This document shows, piece by piece, positions 23,039-31,896 of a stretch of 44,664 bases of DNA (its first letter is position 1; each line of letters opens with the position of its first letter). A program made the translations under genes and the position numbers. The notes beneath the pieces are model-generated. The model was not told the DNA's origin and made no database searches. It saw only the letters and a program-made list of their open reading frames with translations. Where the stretch lies: NCBI GenBank assembly GCA_934541115.1, contig CAKTDF010000019.1:1-44664 (forward strand), written 5' to 3'. Origin of the DNA: an uncultured Eubacteriales bacterium. Lineage in GTDB: Bacteria; Bacillota; Clostridia; Oscillospirales; Acutalibacteraceae.

Positions 23039-25981
23039 ATGAGAAAAATTTTGAGCTTTATGTTCGTGATCGTCCTCAGCCTTTGCATGGCTGTTACGGC
23101 TGCGGCGGCAACGGAAAAAAATGCCGGTTCAATTTCTAAAAGCTCTCTTACCGACGAGGAAATTGCCAAAGGCTTTGAGTATGCACTCTTGTCCGGAAGT
23201 GATATCAGCGAAATTGCCGTATACGGCTTTGACGCGGATATTCTCGGAACCGATGTGGTTATTCCCGAAACTATTTGCGGAATTAAGGTTACTCACATTT
23301 ACAGCGGAGGAGTTTTTGGCTGGAAAAAGCTGACGAGTTTAACAATTCCGAACAGCGTGACGAACATTGATCATCATGCGTTCAGCGGTTGCACCGGACT
23401 AACAAGCGTAACAATAGGTAACAGTGTAACGAGCATCGGAGAGTATGCGTTCGGTAATTGCACCGGACTTACAAGCATAATAATTCCGGATAGCGTGACG
23501 AACATTGGCGGCTCTGCGTTCAGTGGTTGCACCGGACTTACAAGTGTAACAATTGGTAGCAGCGTGGCGAGTATTAGCTGGTCTGCGTTTGAAAATTGTA
23601 CCGAACTGACAAAAATAAACTGGGACGCAGAAAATGTTGAGGATTTTGACTTTGAGTCTAGTATTTTCTTTAACGCCGGAACCTCCGGAGACGGAATAGA
23701 TGTTGTTTTCGGTGACAATGTTAAAGTGATACCTGCCTACGCTTTTGATGGGGCAAACGTCAAATCTGTAACAATCGGCAACAGCGTGACGAGCATTGGC
23801 AGTTTTGCGTTCAAGGGTTGCACCGGACTGACAAAAATCAACTGGAACGCGGAAAACGTTAAAGATTTTTCAGAGTATAATGATGTTTTCTCAAATGCCG
23901 GAACCTCCGGAGACGGAATAGACGTTGTTTTTGGTGATAATGTTAAACATATACCGGCATGGTTGTTTTTCTCTGATGAATATTATTATAGATCACCAAG
24001 CATCAAATCCGTAACAATCGGCAACAGTGTGATAAGCATTGGCTATTCTGCGTTCAAGGGTTGCACTGAAATTACAAGCGTAACAATCCCGGACAGTGTG
24101 ACGAGCATTGGCAGTAATGCGTTCGATGACACTGCATGGTACGACTCACAGCCTTACGGTGACGTTTATGTCGGAAAGGTTTATTACAAGTATAAAGGTA
24201 CAATGTTAGCCAACACAGAAATTACAATAAAAGACGGAACAAAGGGTATCGCCGCCTCTGCGTTCGATGGCTGCTCCGGACTGGCAAGCGTAACAATCCC
24301 GAACAGCGTAACGAACATTGGCAAGTACGCGTTTAACTCTGTAAAAGTGCATATTTCCGATTTGACTGCTTGGTGCAATGCCGATAAAGACTCTAACAAG
24401 TATAATTTATACCTCAATGGAAAGCGCATTATAAACTTGGTTATTCCCAACAACGTAACAAGTATCAGTGACTATACTTTCAGTGGTTGCACCGGACTTA
24501 AAAGTGTAACAATTCCGGACAGCGTAACGAGCATTGGTGATTCTGCGTTCTATTATTGCTACGGACTTACAAGCGTAATAATCGGCAACAGCGTAACGAG
24601 CATTGGTGATGAGGCGTTCTATTATTGCACCGGACTCACAAGCGTAACAATCGGCAACAGCGTAACGAGCATTGGTGATGAGGCGTTCTATAATTGCGAC
24701 AGACTTACAAGCGTAATAATCGGCAACAGCGTAACGAGCATTGGCAAGGGTGCGTTTGAGGATTGCTATAGACTCACAAGCATAACGATTCCGGATAGCG
24801 TAACGAGCATTGGCGGTAAGGCGTTCAGCGGTTGTCCGCTTACCGAAATTAAAATCGGTAAAGGTTTGAAATCAATAGGTGAAGATGCGTTCAACGGAAT
24901 AAAAGTTATTCCGGAAATCTATTATGCCGGAAGTGAGGCGGAATGGAAGAGTATTTTAATTGACTCCTCCAATGACCTGATTCTCCGCGCAACTATGCAC
25001 TATAATGCAGACCTCAGCCATACGCACAACTATATCGAAACCGTTACAAAAAAAGCAACCTGCACAGAAGACGGAGTGAAAACCTTTACCTGCAACTGCG
25101 GAGGAACTTATACCGAAATTATTCCGGCTACGGGTCACAAATATGTAACCGAAACGTATAAAGCGACCTGTACCGCAATCGGCGTTTCAATCAAAAAATG
25201 CAAGTCCTGCGGAACTGTTGCTTCTGTAACAACAACGCCGGCAAAGGGTCACACCGAGGTCACCGACAAAGCCGTTGCCGCAACCTGCACTCAAAGCGGC
25301 AAAACGGCAGGTTCGCACTGCTCGGTTTGCGGTGCTGTTCTTGTTGCACAAAATGACGTTCCGGCAACCGGTCACAGCACAAAAACATCGGCGCTTTTGA
25401 CCGCGACCGAAACCGAAAGCGGCATTCTTATTACGTCCTGCGAAACCTGCGGTAGAATCACCGGAGCTTCTCTGATAAACAGAATTGAATCCGTTTCGCT
25501 CTCCAAGACCTCCTACACCTATAACGGCAAGGCTCAAAAGCCGAAAGTTGTTGTCAAAAACAGTAAAGGCAAGCTTCTCACCGAAGGCAAAGACTACACC
25601 GTGAAGTATCAGTCCGGCAGAAAGAACCCCGGAACTTACACCGTGACCGTTACCTTCAAAGGCAACTACAGCGGCAAAAAGACTCTGACGTTCACGATTG
25701 CTCCGAAAGCTCCGACCTTGAAAGCCTCCGCCGCAAAAAAATCGGCAAAGCTCAGCTGGAACAAGCAGACCGGCGCAACGGGCTACAACATCTATATGGC
25801 AACTTCAAAGAACGGAAAATATAAGAAGATTGCCACCGTCAAAAACGGCAAGGTCAGCTACACCAAAGCAGGCCTTACCAAAGGCAAGACCTATTACTTC
25901 AAGGTTGCGGCTTATACGGCCTCCGGCGGAAAGACGATTAACGGCGCGTACTCGGCTGTGAAGAGTGTAAAGGTGAAATAG
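23039..25981 (+). CDS. Secreted BspA-like leucine-rich repeat protein (LRR2)
   Basis: A 980-residue exported protein. The signal peptide is about residues 1-24. A long run of LRR_5 repeats of the GLTSVTIGNSVTSIG type fills about residues 80-640, interrupted by two copies of an INWDAENV/INWNAENV insert and an AWYDSQPYGDVYVGKV insert typical of BspA proteins. Then come Cys-pair modules, an Ig-like MBG module and a fibronectin-III-like end, the last two nearly identical to those of LRR1. There is no cell-wall anchor motif. GGAGG precedes the ATG, and there is a promoter at 22973. It is probably a surface adhesin or binding protein; no enzymatic domain is visible. Confidence 0.9.
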   Translation: MRKILSFMFVIVLSLCMAVTAAAATEKNAGSISKSSLTDEEIAKGFEYALLSGSDISEIAVYGFDADILGTDVVIPETICGIKVTHIYSGGVFGWKKLTSLTIPNSVTNIDHHAFSGCTGLTSVTIGNSVTSIGEYAFGNCTGLTSIIIPDSVTNIGGSAFSGCTGLTSVTIGSSVASISWSAFENCTELTKINWDAENVEDFDFESSIFFNAGTSGDGIDVVFGDNVKVIPAYAFDGANVKSVTIGNSVTSIGSFAFKGCTGLTKINWNAENVKDFSEYNDVFSNAGTSGDGIDVVFGDNVKHIPAWLFFSDEYYYRSPSIKSVTIGNSVISIGYSAFKGCTEITSVTIPDSVTSIGSNAFDDTAWYDSQPYGDVYVGKVYYKYKGTMLANTEITIKDGTKGIAASAFDGCSGLASVTIPNSVTNIGKYAFNSVKVHISDLTAWCNADKDSNKYNLYLNGKRIINLVIPNNVTSISDYTFSGCTGLKSVTIPDSVTSIGDSAFYYCYGLTSVIIGNSVTSIGDEAFYYCTGLTSVTIGNSVTSIGDEAFYNCDRLTSVIIGNSVTSIGKGAFEDCYRLTSITIPDSVTSIGGKAFSGCPLTEIKIGKGLKSIGEDAFNGIKVIPEIYYAGSEAEWKSILIDSSNDLILRATMHYNADLSHTHNYIETVTKKATCTEDGVKTFTCNCGGTYTEIIPATGHKYVTETYKATCTAIGVSIKKCKSCGTVASVTTTPAKGHTEVTDKAVAATCTQSGKTAGSHCSVCGAVLVAQNDVPATGHSTKTSALLTATETESGILITSCETCGRITGASLINRIESVSLSKTSYTYNGKAQKPKVVVKNSKGKLLTEGKDYTVKYQSGRKNPGTYTVTVTFKGNYSGKKTLTFTIAPKAPTLKASAAKKSAKLSWNKQTGATGYNIYMATSKNGKYKKIATVKNGKVSYTKAGLTKGKTYYFKVAAYTASGGKTINGAYSAVKSVKVK

Positions 25982-26022
25982 AAAAACAGGCTCAAAACAT
26001 AGCAGAATTAAGCCAACAAAAA

Positions 26023-26060
26023 ACAAAACCACCGATTGAACCGATGGTTTTGTTTTTTTT
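26023..26060 (+). terminator. Terminator after LRR2
   Basis: AAAACCA pairs with TGGTTTT around a partly paired interior (26025-26051), followed by an eight-base T-run. Confidence 0.8.
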
Positions 26061-26084
26061 GCGGGCAATCTTTTTTGTTTTCGG

Positions 26085-26113
26085 TTGACATTGATTTTGA
26101 AATGGAGTAAAAT
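26085..26113 (+). promoter_or_regulatory. Promoter of the sulfoquinovose operon
   Basis: TTGACA (26085-26090), 17-bp spacer, TAAAAT (26108-26113). It lies directly after the LRR2 terminator and before the operator palindrome. Confidence 0.8.
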
Positions 26114-26121
26114 ATATCCGT

Positions 26122-26146
26122 AATTAATTAACACGATTAATTAATT
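26122..26146. promoter_or_regulatory. Operator palindrome of the sulfoquinovose operon
   Basis: AATTAATTAA (26122-26131) and TTAATTAATT (26137-26146) form a perfect inverted repeat around CACGA, covering the expected transcription start. AT-rich arms with a short spacer fit ROK-family operators, and a ROK regulator ends this cluster. The assignment to that regulator is inference. Confidence 0.65.
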
Positions 26147-26183
26147 GTTTTTGTTGTTGATCGTGTCTGAAAGGAGCATACGA

Positions 26184-28202
26184 ATGAAACTCAAGGTGGG
26201 TGAGAACTCTCTCTGCCTGATTAAAAACGAGAATGAGCGCTTTTTGCTTTTTCCGGAGGAGTCGTTTGTTTCCGTCGGAAAGGTTGAACCGAGCTATCGC
26301 ATGAGCCGCGGAAGCTTCAAGATTCGGCAAAAAAAGCTTTCGGAGAAAAAGCTTTTTCTTTCTCTTGTCAAAGAGACCGAAGACGGGGCGGAGCTTACTC
26401 TTTCTGACGAAGACGGAGAACCGAGATTGAAAATTCATCTTTCGGTTCTATGTGAAGAGCTTTTGAAGTTTTCTCCTGAGCTTATCGGCGACGGTGACTT
26501 CAACCGTTTGACTTTTAAAATTCCGGCAAAAGCCGATGAAGCCGTTTTTGGCGGCGGAGAGACCTTTGCCGAGTTCAATCTGCGCGGAAAAAAGCATCGC
26601 GTTTGGGTTGCGGAGCACATCAACGCCGGTCAGATTGCGCGGAAAATTATCAAATCCTCGTTGAACATCAAGGCAGTTGACAGAAAGCAGCCCTACAAAA
26701 ACTATGAAACCTATTACGCACAGCCGACGTTTATGTCGTCGGAAAAATATTTTCTTCACTGTGATACAACGGACTATGCTGTTTTTGATTTTAAAAACAA
26801 GAGTTTCCACAAAATCGCCGTGAATGATATTTGTCCCGTATATTTAGGCTTTTCAGAGAGCTTTGAAAAGCTTTCTGATGTTCTCGGTTCTCTCCTCGGT
26901 CGCCAGCCGGAGCTGCCCGATTGGGCTTATGACGGCGCGATCCTCGGAATTCAAGGCGGAACCGAAACGGTTTTTCAAAAGCTTGAAAAAGCCGAAAAGG
27001 CGAAAACTGCCGTTGCCGGAGTTTGGTGTCAGGACTGGGAGGGACGGCGCGTTACCGCTTTTGGAAAACAGCTCCAATGGAACTGGGAGTGGGACAGTGA
27101 GCGTTACCCCGGGCTTGACAAAAAAATTTTTGAACTCAAGGAAAAAGGCGTTCACTTTCTCGGCTATGTCAACCCGTTTCTTGCAATCGAAAAGCCGCTT
27201 TATGAATATGCTGCAAAAAAAGGATACTGCGTAAAAGACAAGGACGGGAACGATTATCTTGTCAAGATTACAACTTTTCCGGCGGCGATGGTCGATCTGA
27301 CTAACAAGGCAGCCTATGAATGGATCAAGAGCGTCATTAAAAAGAATATGATCGAATTCGGCCTTGACGGGTGGATGGCTGATTTTGGCGAATATCTTCC
27401 GACCGACTGCGTTCTCAAAAGCGGAGAAGACCCGAAAAAGGTTCACAACTCCTGGCCTGCGCGCTGGGCAAAAGTTAATCGCGAGGCGCTCGAGGAAACG
27501 GACAACATCGGAAAAATCTTTTTCTTTACCCGTGCCGGCTACACCGAGACCGTGAAGTATTCGACCCTTATGTGGGCAGGCGATCAGCACGCCGATTGGA
27601 CGTTTGACTTCGGTCTTCCCTCCGTCATTCCCGCCTATCTTTCGCTTGCGGTCTGCGGCTTCGGACTCACTCACAGCGATATCGGCGGCTACACGACCTT
27701 TGCAAAAATGAGAAGAAGTCCCGAGCTTTTTATGCGCTGGGCGGAAATGAACGCTTTCAGTCCCCTGATGCGCTCCCATGAGGGCTCAAACCCGGACCTC
27801 AACGCTCAATTCGATGAAAACGAGGAGGTTCTTCTTCACCACGCAAAGTATTCCCGCATTCACAAGGCTTTAAAGCCATATCTGAAAAACGCTGTCGCTC
27901 TCAACGCAAAAACCTCGGTTCCCGTGATGAGACCTCTGTTTTTCCACTATGAGGGCAAGCGCGAATTTTCAGAAACTACCGAATATCTTCTCGGTCGCGA
28001 CCTGCTCGTTGCTCCCGTTCTCAGAGAGGGAAAAAGCGAGCGTACGGTATACCTTCCGAAAGACAATTGGATAAGCATTTGGGACGAAAAAGAGTTCGGC
28101 GGCGGAGAACACAAAATTTCCGCTCCACTCGGAACCATTCCCGTTTTCTATAGGAAAGGAAGCGAATTTACAGAAATCTTCAAAAAACTCAAGGAGGAAT
28201 AA
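26184..28202 (+). CDS. GH31 sulfoquinovosidase, YihQ-like, with altered sulfonate site
   Basis: A 672-residue cytosolic glycosidase that should release sulfoquinovose from its glycosides. It aligns by eye with E. coli YihQ over most of its length. The nucleophile is Asp400 in GWMADFGEYLPTD and the acid/base is Asp467 in MWAGDQHADW. YihQ binds the sulfonate with Q262, Q288, R301, W304 and Y508 (numbers from memory). Here these map, with a constant offset of five, to Gln257, Gln283, Gln296, Trp299 and Tyr503. All are kept except the Arg, which is Gln296 in FGKQLQW. ATG at 26184 follows AAAGGAG; the frame is open further 5' without support. First gene of the operon. Confidence 0.9.
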   Translation: MKLKVGENSLCLIKNENERFLLFPEESFVSVGKVEPSYRMSRGSFKIRQKKLSEKKLFLSLVKETEDGAELTLSDEDGEPRLKIHLSVLCEELLKFSPELIGDGDFNRLTFKIPAKADEAVFGGGETFAEFNLRGKKHRVWVAEHINAGQIARKIIKSSLNIKAVDRKQPYKNYETYYAQPTFMSSEKYFLHCDTTDYAVFDFKNKSFHKIAVNDICPVYLGFSESFEKLSDVLGSLLGRQPELPDWAYDGAILGIQGGTETVFQKLEKAEKAKTAVAGVWCQDWEGRRVTAFGKQLQWNWEWDSERYPGLDKKIFELKEKGVHFLGYVNPFLAIEKPLYEYAAKKGYCVKDKDGNDYLVKITTFPAAMVDLTNKAAYEWIKSVIKKNMIEFGLDGWMADFGEYLPTDCVLKSGEDPKKVHNSWPARWAKVNREALEETDNIGKIFFFTRAGYTETVKYSTLMWAGDQHADWTFDFGLPSVIPAYLSLAVCGFGLTHSDIGGYTTFAKMRRSPELFMRWAEMNAFSPLMRSHEGSNPDLNAQFDENEEVLLHHAKYSRIHKALKPYLKNAVALNAKTSVPVMRPLFFHYEGKREFSETTEYLLGRDLLVAPVLREGKSERTVYLPKDNWISIWDEKEFGGGEHKISAPLGTIPVFYRKGSEFTEIFKKLKEE

Positions 28203-28206
28203 CTGC

Positions 28207-29637
28207 ATGAAGGAAACAAATCAATCGCCGCTTGAAGGCAGGACCTACGGAATCGGTCTTAGCGACAAGATCGGCTATGCGCTCGGCGACGCCGCCGGCG
28301 TTATGACATTTGCCCTTGTCGGCTCGTTTTTGCAGATGTTTTATACAAACGTTTTGCTTATCGATGAAAGAAAGATCCGCGTGCTTTTTATCATCGCCCG
28401 TCTTTGGGACGCAATCAATGACCCGATGTGGGGTTCGTTCATTGACAAGCGCGGCGGAGGAAAGAACGGAAAGTTCCGTCCATATCTGCGTTGGTTTTCA
28501 ACACCGCTCGCAATTTTCGGAGTTTTGATGTTTGTAAAAATTCCGGGTCTTACCGAAACGCAGTACCTTATTTACGCATACATCACATACATAGGCTATG
28601 GAATGCTTTATACGGTTGTCAACATTCCCTACGGTTCAATGGCTTCTGTCATTACGACCGATCTTCAGGAACGCTCGGCTCTTTCAATGTTCCGTTCGGT
28701 CGGCGCGGGTCTCGGAGGACTTCCGGCTCAGATTATTCTGCCCCTTTTCGTCTATACAACCGTCACTCTCCCCGGACTTGACGAAAGAGGCAATCCGATC
28801 ACGCAGAAAATTCTCCACGGCGACAAGTTGCTCATAGGAGTTGTCATTCTCGGCGTTATCAGCATAATTGTATATCAGTTCTGCTACAAGATGACGAAAG
28901 AACGGGTTGTTTCTGCTCCGAATACGGAAAAGAAATCCAAAACCAAAACCACAAAAACGATCAAAGCCCTCTTAAAGAACCGTCCTTTCATTGCTTTGTG
29001 CATTGCGTCAATGCTGCTTATTGCGGTTCAGCAGTTCACTCAGACGGCGTATAACTATTTGTTCCTTGACTATTTTAAAAAGCCTGCGCTTTATTCGCTC
29101 GTCACCGTTTTCACCTATCTGCCCATGGCGCTTTTGCTCCCGGTACTTCAAAAAATCGTTCGCCGCTTTGGCAAAAAAGAGGTCTGCGCAATCGGAATGG
29201 GTCTTTCGTTCCTTGCGAACCTTGCCTTGTGGCTCATTTCAACAAAGAGCGTTGTTGTCTTCTTTGCCCTTTGCTTTGTTTCCGGTCTCGGAATGACGTT
29301 CTTTGTTCTTGAAGTCTGGGCGCTCGTCACAGACGTTATCGACTATCACGAAATTCTTTCGGGTCAGCGCGATGAGGGTACTTCATATTCATTCTTCTCT
29401 TTCACAAGAAAGCTCGGTCAGACGATTGCCGGTATTCTCGGAACGGGAATCCTGACCTTTGCGGGCTATAACGCCCAAAACATCACCGAAGAGGCAGTCC
29501 AAAAGCTTTACAGCGCTTCAACAGCACTTCCTGCCTTTATGTGCCTTTTGATGGCTGTTACACTCGGAGTTTTCTATCCGCTCACAAAGAAAAAGCTTCA
29601 GGAAATGCAAGAGAAAAAAGGTATTTCTGAAGAATAA
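28207..29637 (+). CDS. GPH-family importer of sulfoquinovose or its glycosides
   Basis: A 476-residue twelve-helix GPH symporter with the signature DAINDPMWGSFIDKRGGG followed by GKFRPYLRW. It starts 4 bp after the sulfoquinovosidase stop, with AAGGAGG inside the end of that gene. GPH transporters (YihO, YihP) serve sulfoquinovose clusters in E. coli, so import of sulfoquinovose or sulfoquinovosyl glycerol is a strong contextual inference. The glycosidase lacks a signal peptide, so the glycoside itself is probably imported. It is distinct from the GPH protein at 1965. Confidence 0.9.
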   Translation: MKETNQSPLEGRTYGIGLSDKIGYALGDAAGVMTFALVGSFLQMFYTNVLLIDERKIRVLFIIARLWDAINDPMWGSFIDKRGGGKNGKFRPYLRWFSTPLAIFGVLMFVKIPGLTETQYLIYAYITYIGYGMLYTVVNIPYGSMASVITTDLQERSALSMFRSVGAGLGGLPAQIILPLFVYTTVTLPGLDERGNPITQKILHGDKLLIGVVILGVISIIVYQFCYKMTKERVVSAPNTEKKSKTKTTKTIKALLKNRPFIALCIASMLLIAVQQFTQTAYNYLFLDYFKKPALYSLVTVFTYLPMALLLPVLQKIVRRFGKKEVCAIGMGLSFLANLALWLISTKSVVVFFALCFVSGLGMTFFVLEVWALVTDVIDYHEILSGQRDEGTSYSFFSFTRKLGQTIAGILGTGILTFAGYNAQNITEEAVQKLYSASTALPAFMCLLMAVTLGVFYPLTKKKLQEMQEKKGISEE

Positions 29638-29663
29638 AATAATTATTTAAAGGAGTTTTCAAA

Positions 29664-30350
29664 ATGAAATATTTTCTTGACAGTGCAAAAATAGACGAAA
29701 TTAAATTTGCATATAACACTTTCGGAATTGACGGAGTGACAACGAATCCAAAGCACATTATGAACAGCGGAAAGCCGTTTTTGACCGTCATTGCGGAGCT
29801 TGCCGCATGGGTAAAAGAGGAAAAAATAGAGGGATATGAAAAGTTCCCGATCTCGGTTGAAATCAATCCCCATCTCAATGACGCGGATGAAATGGTTAAA
29901 GAGGGCAAAAAAATAGCCGCGATGTCGCCGAACTTTGTCATCAAAATTCCTTGCACCGAAGCCGGTGTAACGGCGGCAAGGCGGCTCGAAAAAGAGGGCG
30001 TCAGAACAAATCTTACTCTCGTTTTTTCACCTGCTCAGTCAATTTGGGCGGCTAAGAACGGTTCGCTCTTTGTTTCTCCGTTCATCGGCTGGAAAGAGGC
30101 TAACGGAGAGGATTGCAGACAGTATATTTCCGATATTGTGAAAATTTATAAGAACTACGGCTTTTACGGAAAGACTGAGATCATCTGCGCCGCAATAAGA
30201 ACGCCTAAACAGTTCGTTGACTGTGCGACTGCCGGAGCCGATATTGTAACATGCGGTTTGGACGTATACCTTGAAAGCATCAGGCATGCCTATACCACTC
30301 AGGGTCTTGGGATATTCACAGAGGCATGGGACAACACGGTAACGGAATAA
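29664..30350 (+). CDS. 6-deoxy-6-sulfofructose transaldolase (sulfo-TAL)
   Basis: A 228-residue transaldolase of the short (TalC/FSA-like) type. The DGVTTNPKH strand (23-31) and the Schiff-base Lys94 in FVIKIPCT are visible. In the sulfo-TAL pathway such an enzyme moves a three-carbon unit from sulfofructose to glyceraldehyde-3-phosphate, giving fructose-6-phosphate and sulfolactaldehyde. The genes around it make this far more likely than housekeeping transaldolase. AAAGGAG lies upstream of the ATG; it starts 26 bp after the importer. The family gene is named sftT or sqvA in described organisms; no symbol is assigned here without a search. Confidence 0.85.
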   Translation: MKYFLDSAKIDEIKFAYNTFGIDGVTTNPKHIMNSGKPFLTVIAELAAWVKEEKIEGYEKFPISVEINPHLNDADEMVKEGKKIAAMSPNFVIKIPCTEAGVTAARRLEKEGVRTNLTLVFSPAQSIWAAKNGSLFVSPFIGWKEANGEDCRQYISDIVKIYKNYGFYGKTEIICAAIRTPKQFVDCATAGADIVTCGLDVYLESIRHAYTTQGLGIFTEAWDNTVTE

Positions 30351-30362
30351 GGAGTGGAAGAA

Positions 30363-31220
30363 ATGAACATAGGTTTTATCGGACTCGGAATTATGGGCGA
30401 GGCGATGTGTTCAAACATAATCAAAAAGCATGACGGAAAGGTTTTTCTTTTTGATATCTGCAAGGAAAAGGCAGACTCCCTGGCCGAACTCGGCGGCATT
30501 CCCTGCGAAAGCGGAAAAGAAGTTGCGGAAAAGTCAGACGTGATTATCACAATGGTACCAAAGTCTGAACATTCACGCTCAGTTTACAGCGAACTTCTTC
30601 CCGTTTTAAAAGAGGGAAAGGTCTGCATTGATATGAGCACAATAGATCCCGACGTTTCGGTTGAAATATCAAAAGAGGTCAAGAAGACCGGCGCCGATTT
30701 TGCGGACGCCCCCGTCGTCAAATCGCGCCCCGCTGCCGAAAGTGGAACGCTCGGAATTTATGTAGGTTCCGAGGAAAAAACGTTTGAAAAAATCCTTCCC
30801 ATTCTTTCATATATGGGAAGCAACATCATCAGAATGGGCGAGAACGGCAGAGGTCTTGTGATGAAAATTTGTCACAACACCCTCGTTGCCCAAATTCAGA
30901 ACGGTGTGAACGAAACACTTGCCCTCGCACGCAAAAAGGGAATTGAGGTTGACGACTTTGCGAGGGCTATCTCCTATGGCGGAGGTCAGAATTTTTATCT
31001 TGACGGTCAGGCGCAGAACATCAAAAACGAAAATTGGACAACTGCTTTCTCCCTTGAAAACATGCACAAGGATCTCCAAATCTGCGAGAGGTTGAGCGAG
31101 CAGGAAAAATTTCCGATGCCGGGAATGGAAAATGCAAAGTCCGTCTATGACAAAGGAATGGCAAGAGGACTCGGAAAAGAAGATTTTCGTGCCACATACA
31201 AGGTGGTTGCCGATGAATGA
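30363..31220 (+). CDS. Sulfolactaldehyde reductase-like dehydrogenase (HIBADH family)
   Basis: A 285-residue beta-hydroxyacid dehydrogenase. The NAD(P) site GFIGLGIMG is at 4-12, the substrate motif is DAPVVKSRPAAESGTLG (115-131), and the catalytic Lys168 is in MKICHN. E. coli YihU, the sulfolactaldehyde reductase, has Arg-Thr-Ser after the DAPVG part (from memory); here the segment is Lys-Ser-Arg, keeping positive charge for a sulfonate. It would make dihydroxypropanesulfonate. ATG at 30363 is preferred to GTG at 30354 because GGAG (30351-30354) then has normal spacing. It overlaps the next gene by 8 bp. Confidence 0.82.
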   Translation: MNIGFIGLGIMGEAMCSNIIKKHDGKVFLFDICKEKADSLAELGGIPCESGKEVAEKSDVIITMVPKSEHSRSVYSELLPVLKEGKVCIDMSTIDPDVSVEISKEVKKTGADFADAPVVKSRPAAESGTLGIYVGSEEKTFEKILPILSYMGSNIIRMGENGRGLVMKICHNTLVAQIQNGVNETLALARKKGIEVDDFARAISYGGGQNFYLDGQAQNIKNENWTTAFSLENMHKDLQICERLSEQEKFPMPGMENAKSVYDKGMARGLGKEDFRATYKVVADE

Positions 31221-31887
31221 GACTCTCAAAAGGCTCAGAGAGCGAAACGATGTTCCGGTTCTTTCTGTTTTTGACAAGGAGTTCAAAACTTTCGGACGCG
31301 TTCTTTCGGGCTATGATTTTTCACTCCTTCAAAAATATATGGAGGAAAAGACAGACATTCCCGAAAACGGAAATATCTATTTTGCAAGCGTTCCAGAACT
31401 CGAAGCGTTTTCGCTCAAAGAAAAACTTGAAAAAACGCTTTTCGGCTGTATGCCTGTTCAGATTGGCTATTGCAACGGAAGAAATTCAACATATAACGGT
31501 TTTGAATTTCACAAATGCTCTGAAATCAATTTTGCCGTGACAGATTTTATGCTTGTTTTGGGTCACACTTGGGATATTGAAGAAAACACATATGATGTTA
31601 AAAAGGCAAAAGTGTTTTTTGTTCCGAAAGGCACAGCCGTTGAGATGTTCCAGACAACGCTCCATCTTTCGCCCTGCAAAACAAGCGACGGCGGCTTTCG
31701 CGACATTGTTGTTCTTTCAAAAGGAACTAACACTCCGCTTGAAGAAAAGACCGATTGCGCAGACAGTGAATCGCAGCTGCTCCTGCAAAAAAACAAGTGG
31801 GTACTCGCTCATCCGGAACGCGAGGCGCTCATAAAGCAAGGGGCATTCCCGGGCGTTGTCGGCGAAAATAAAGAATTGTTTTACTGA
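31213..31887 (+). CDS. DUF4867 protein, candidate sulfoquinovose isomerase
   Basis: A 224-residue protein that I recognise as DUF4867, a cupin-like family found in sulfo-TAL gene clusters and reported there as the sulfoquinovose to sulfofructose isomerase. Possible metal ligands lie in EFHKCSEINFAV and LVLGHTWDIE. ATG at 31213 overlaps the end of the dehydrogenase gene and has AGGTGG 6 nt upstream; a longer open frame to 31132 lies inside that gene. The isomerase role is taken from memory of described clusters plus context and competes with the next gene's product for the same step. Confidence 0.7.
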   Translation: MNETLKRLRERNDVPVLSVFDKEFKTFGRVLSGYDFSLLQKYMEEKTDIPENGNIYFASVPELEAFSLKEKLEKTLFGCMPVQIGYCNGRNSTYNGFEFHKCSEINFAVTDFMLVLGHTWDIEENTYDVKKAKVFFVPKGTAVEMFQTTLHLSPCKTSDGGFRDIVVLSKGTNTPLEEKTDCADSESQLLLQKNKWVLAHPEREALIKQGAFPGVVGENKELFY

Positions 31888-31896
31888 GGACTTGAA

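Noticed and set aside
23340..24840. Regular short repeats that could suggest a CRISPR array
   Set aside because: The repeats are degenerate, in frame and encode LRR_5 units; there are no uniform spacers and no cas genes.
26853..27779. 308-residue open frame antisense to the sulfoquinovosidase gene
   Set aside because: The sense strand is a clear full-length GH31 gene; the antisense frame has no ribosome site or recognisable domain and reflects codon bias.
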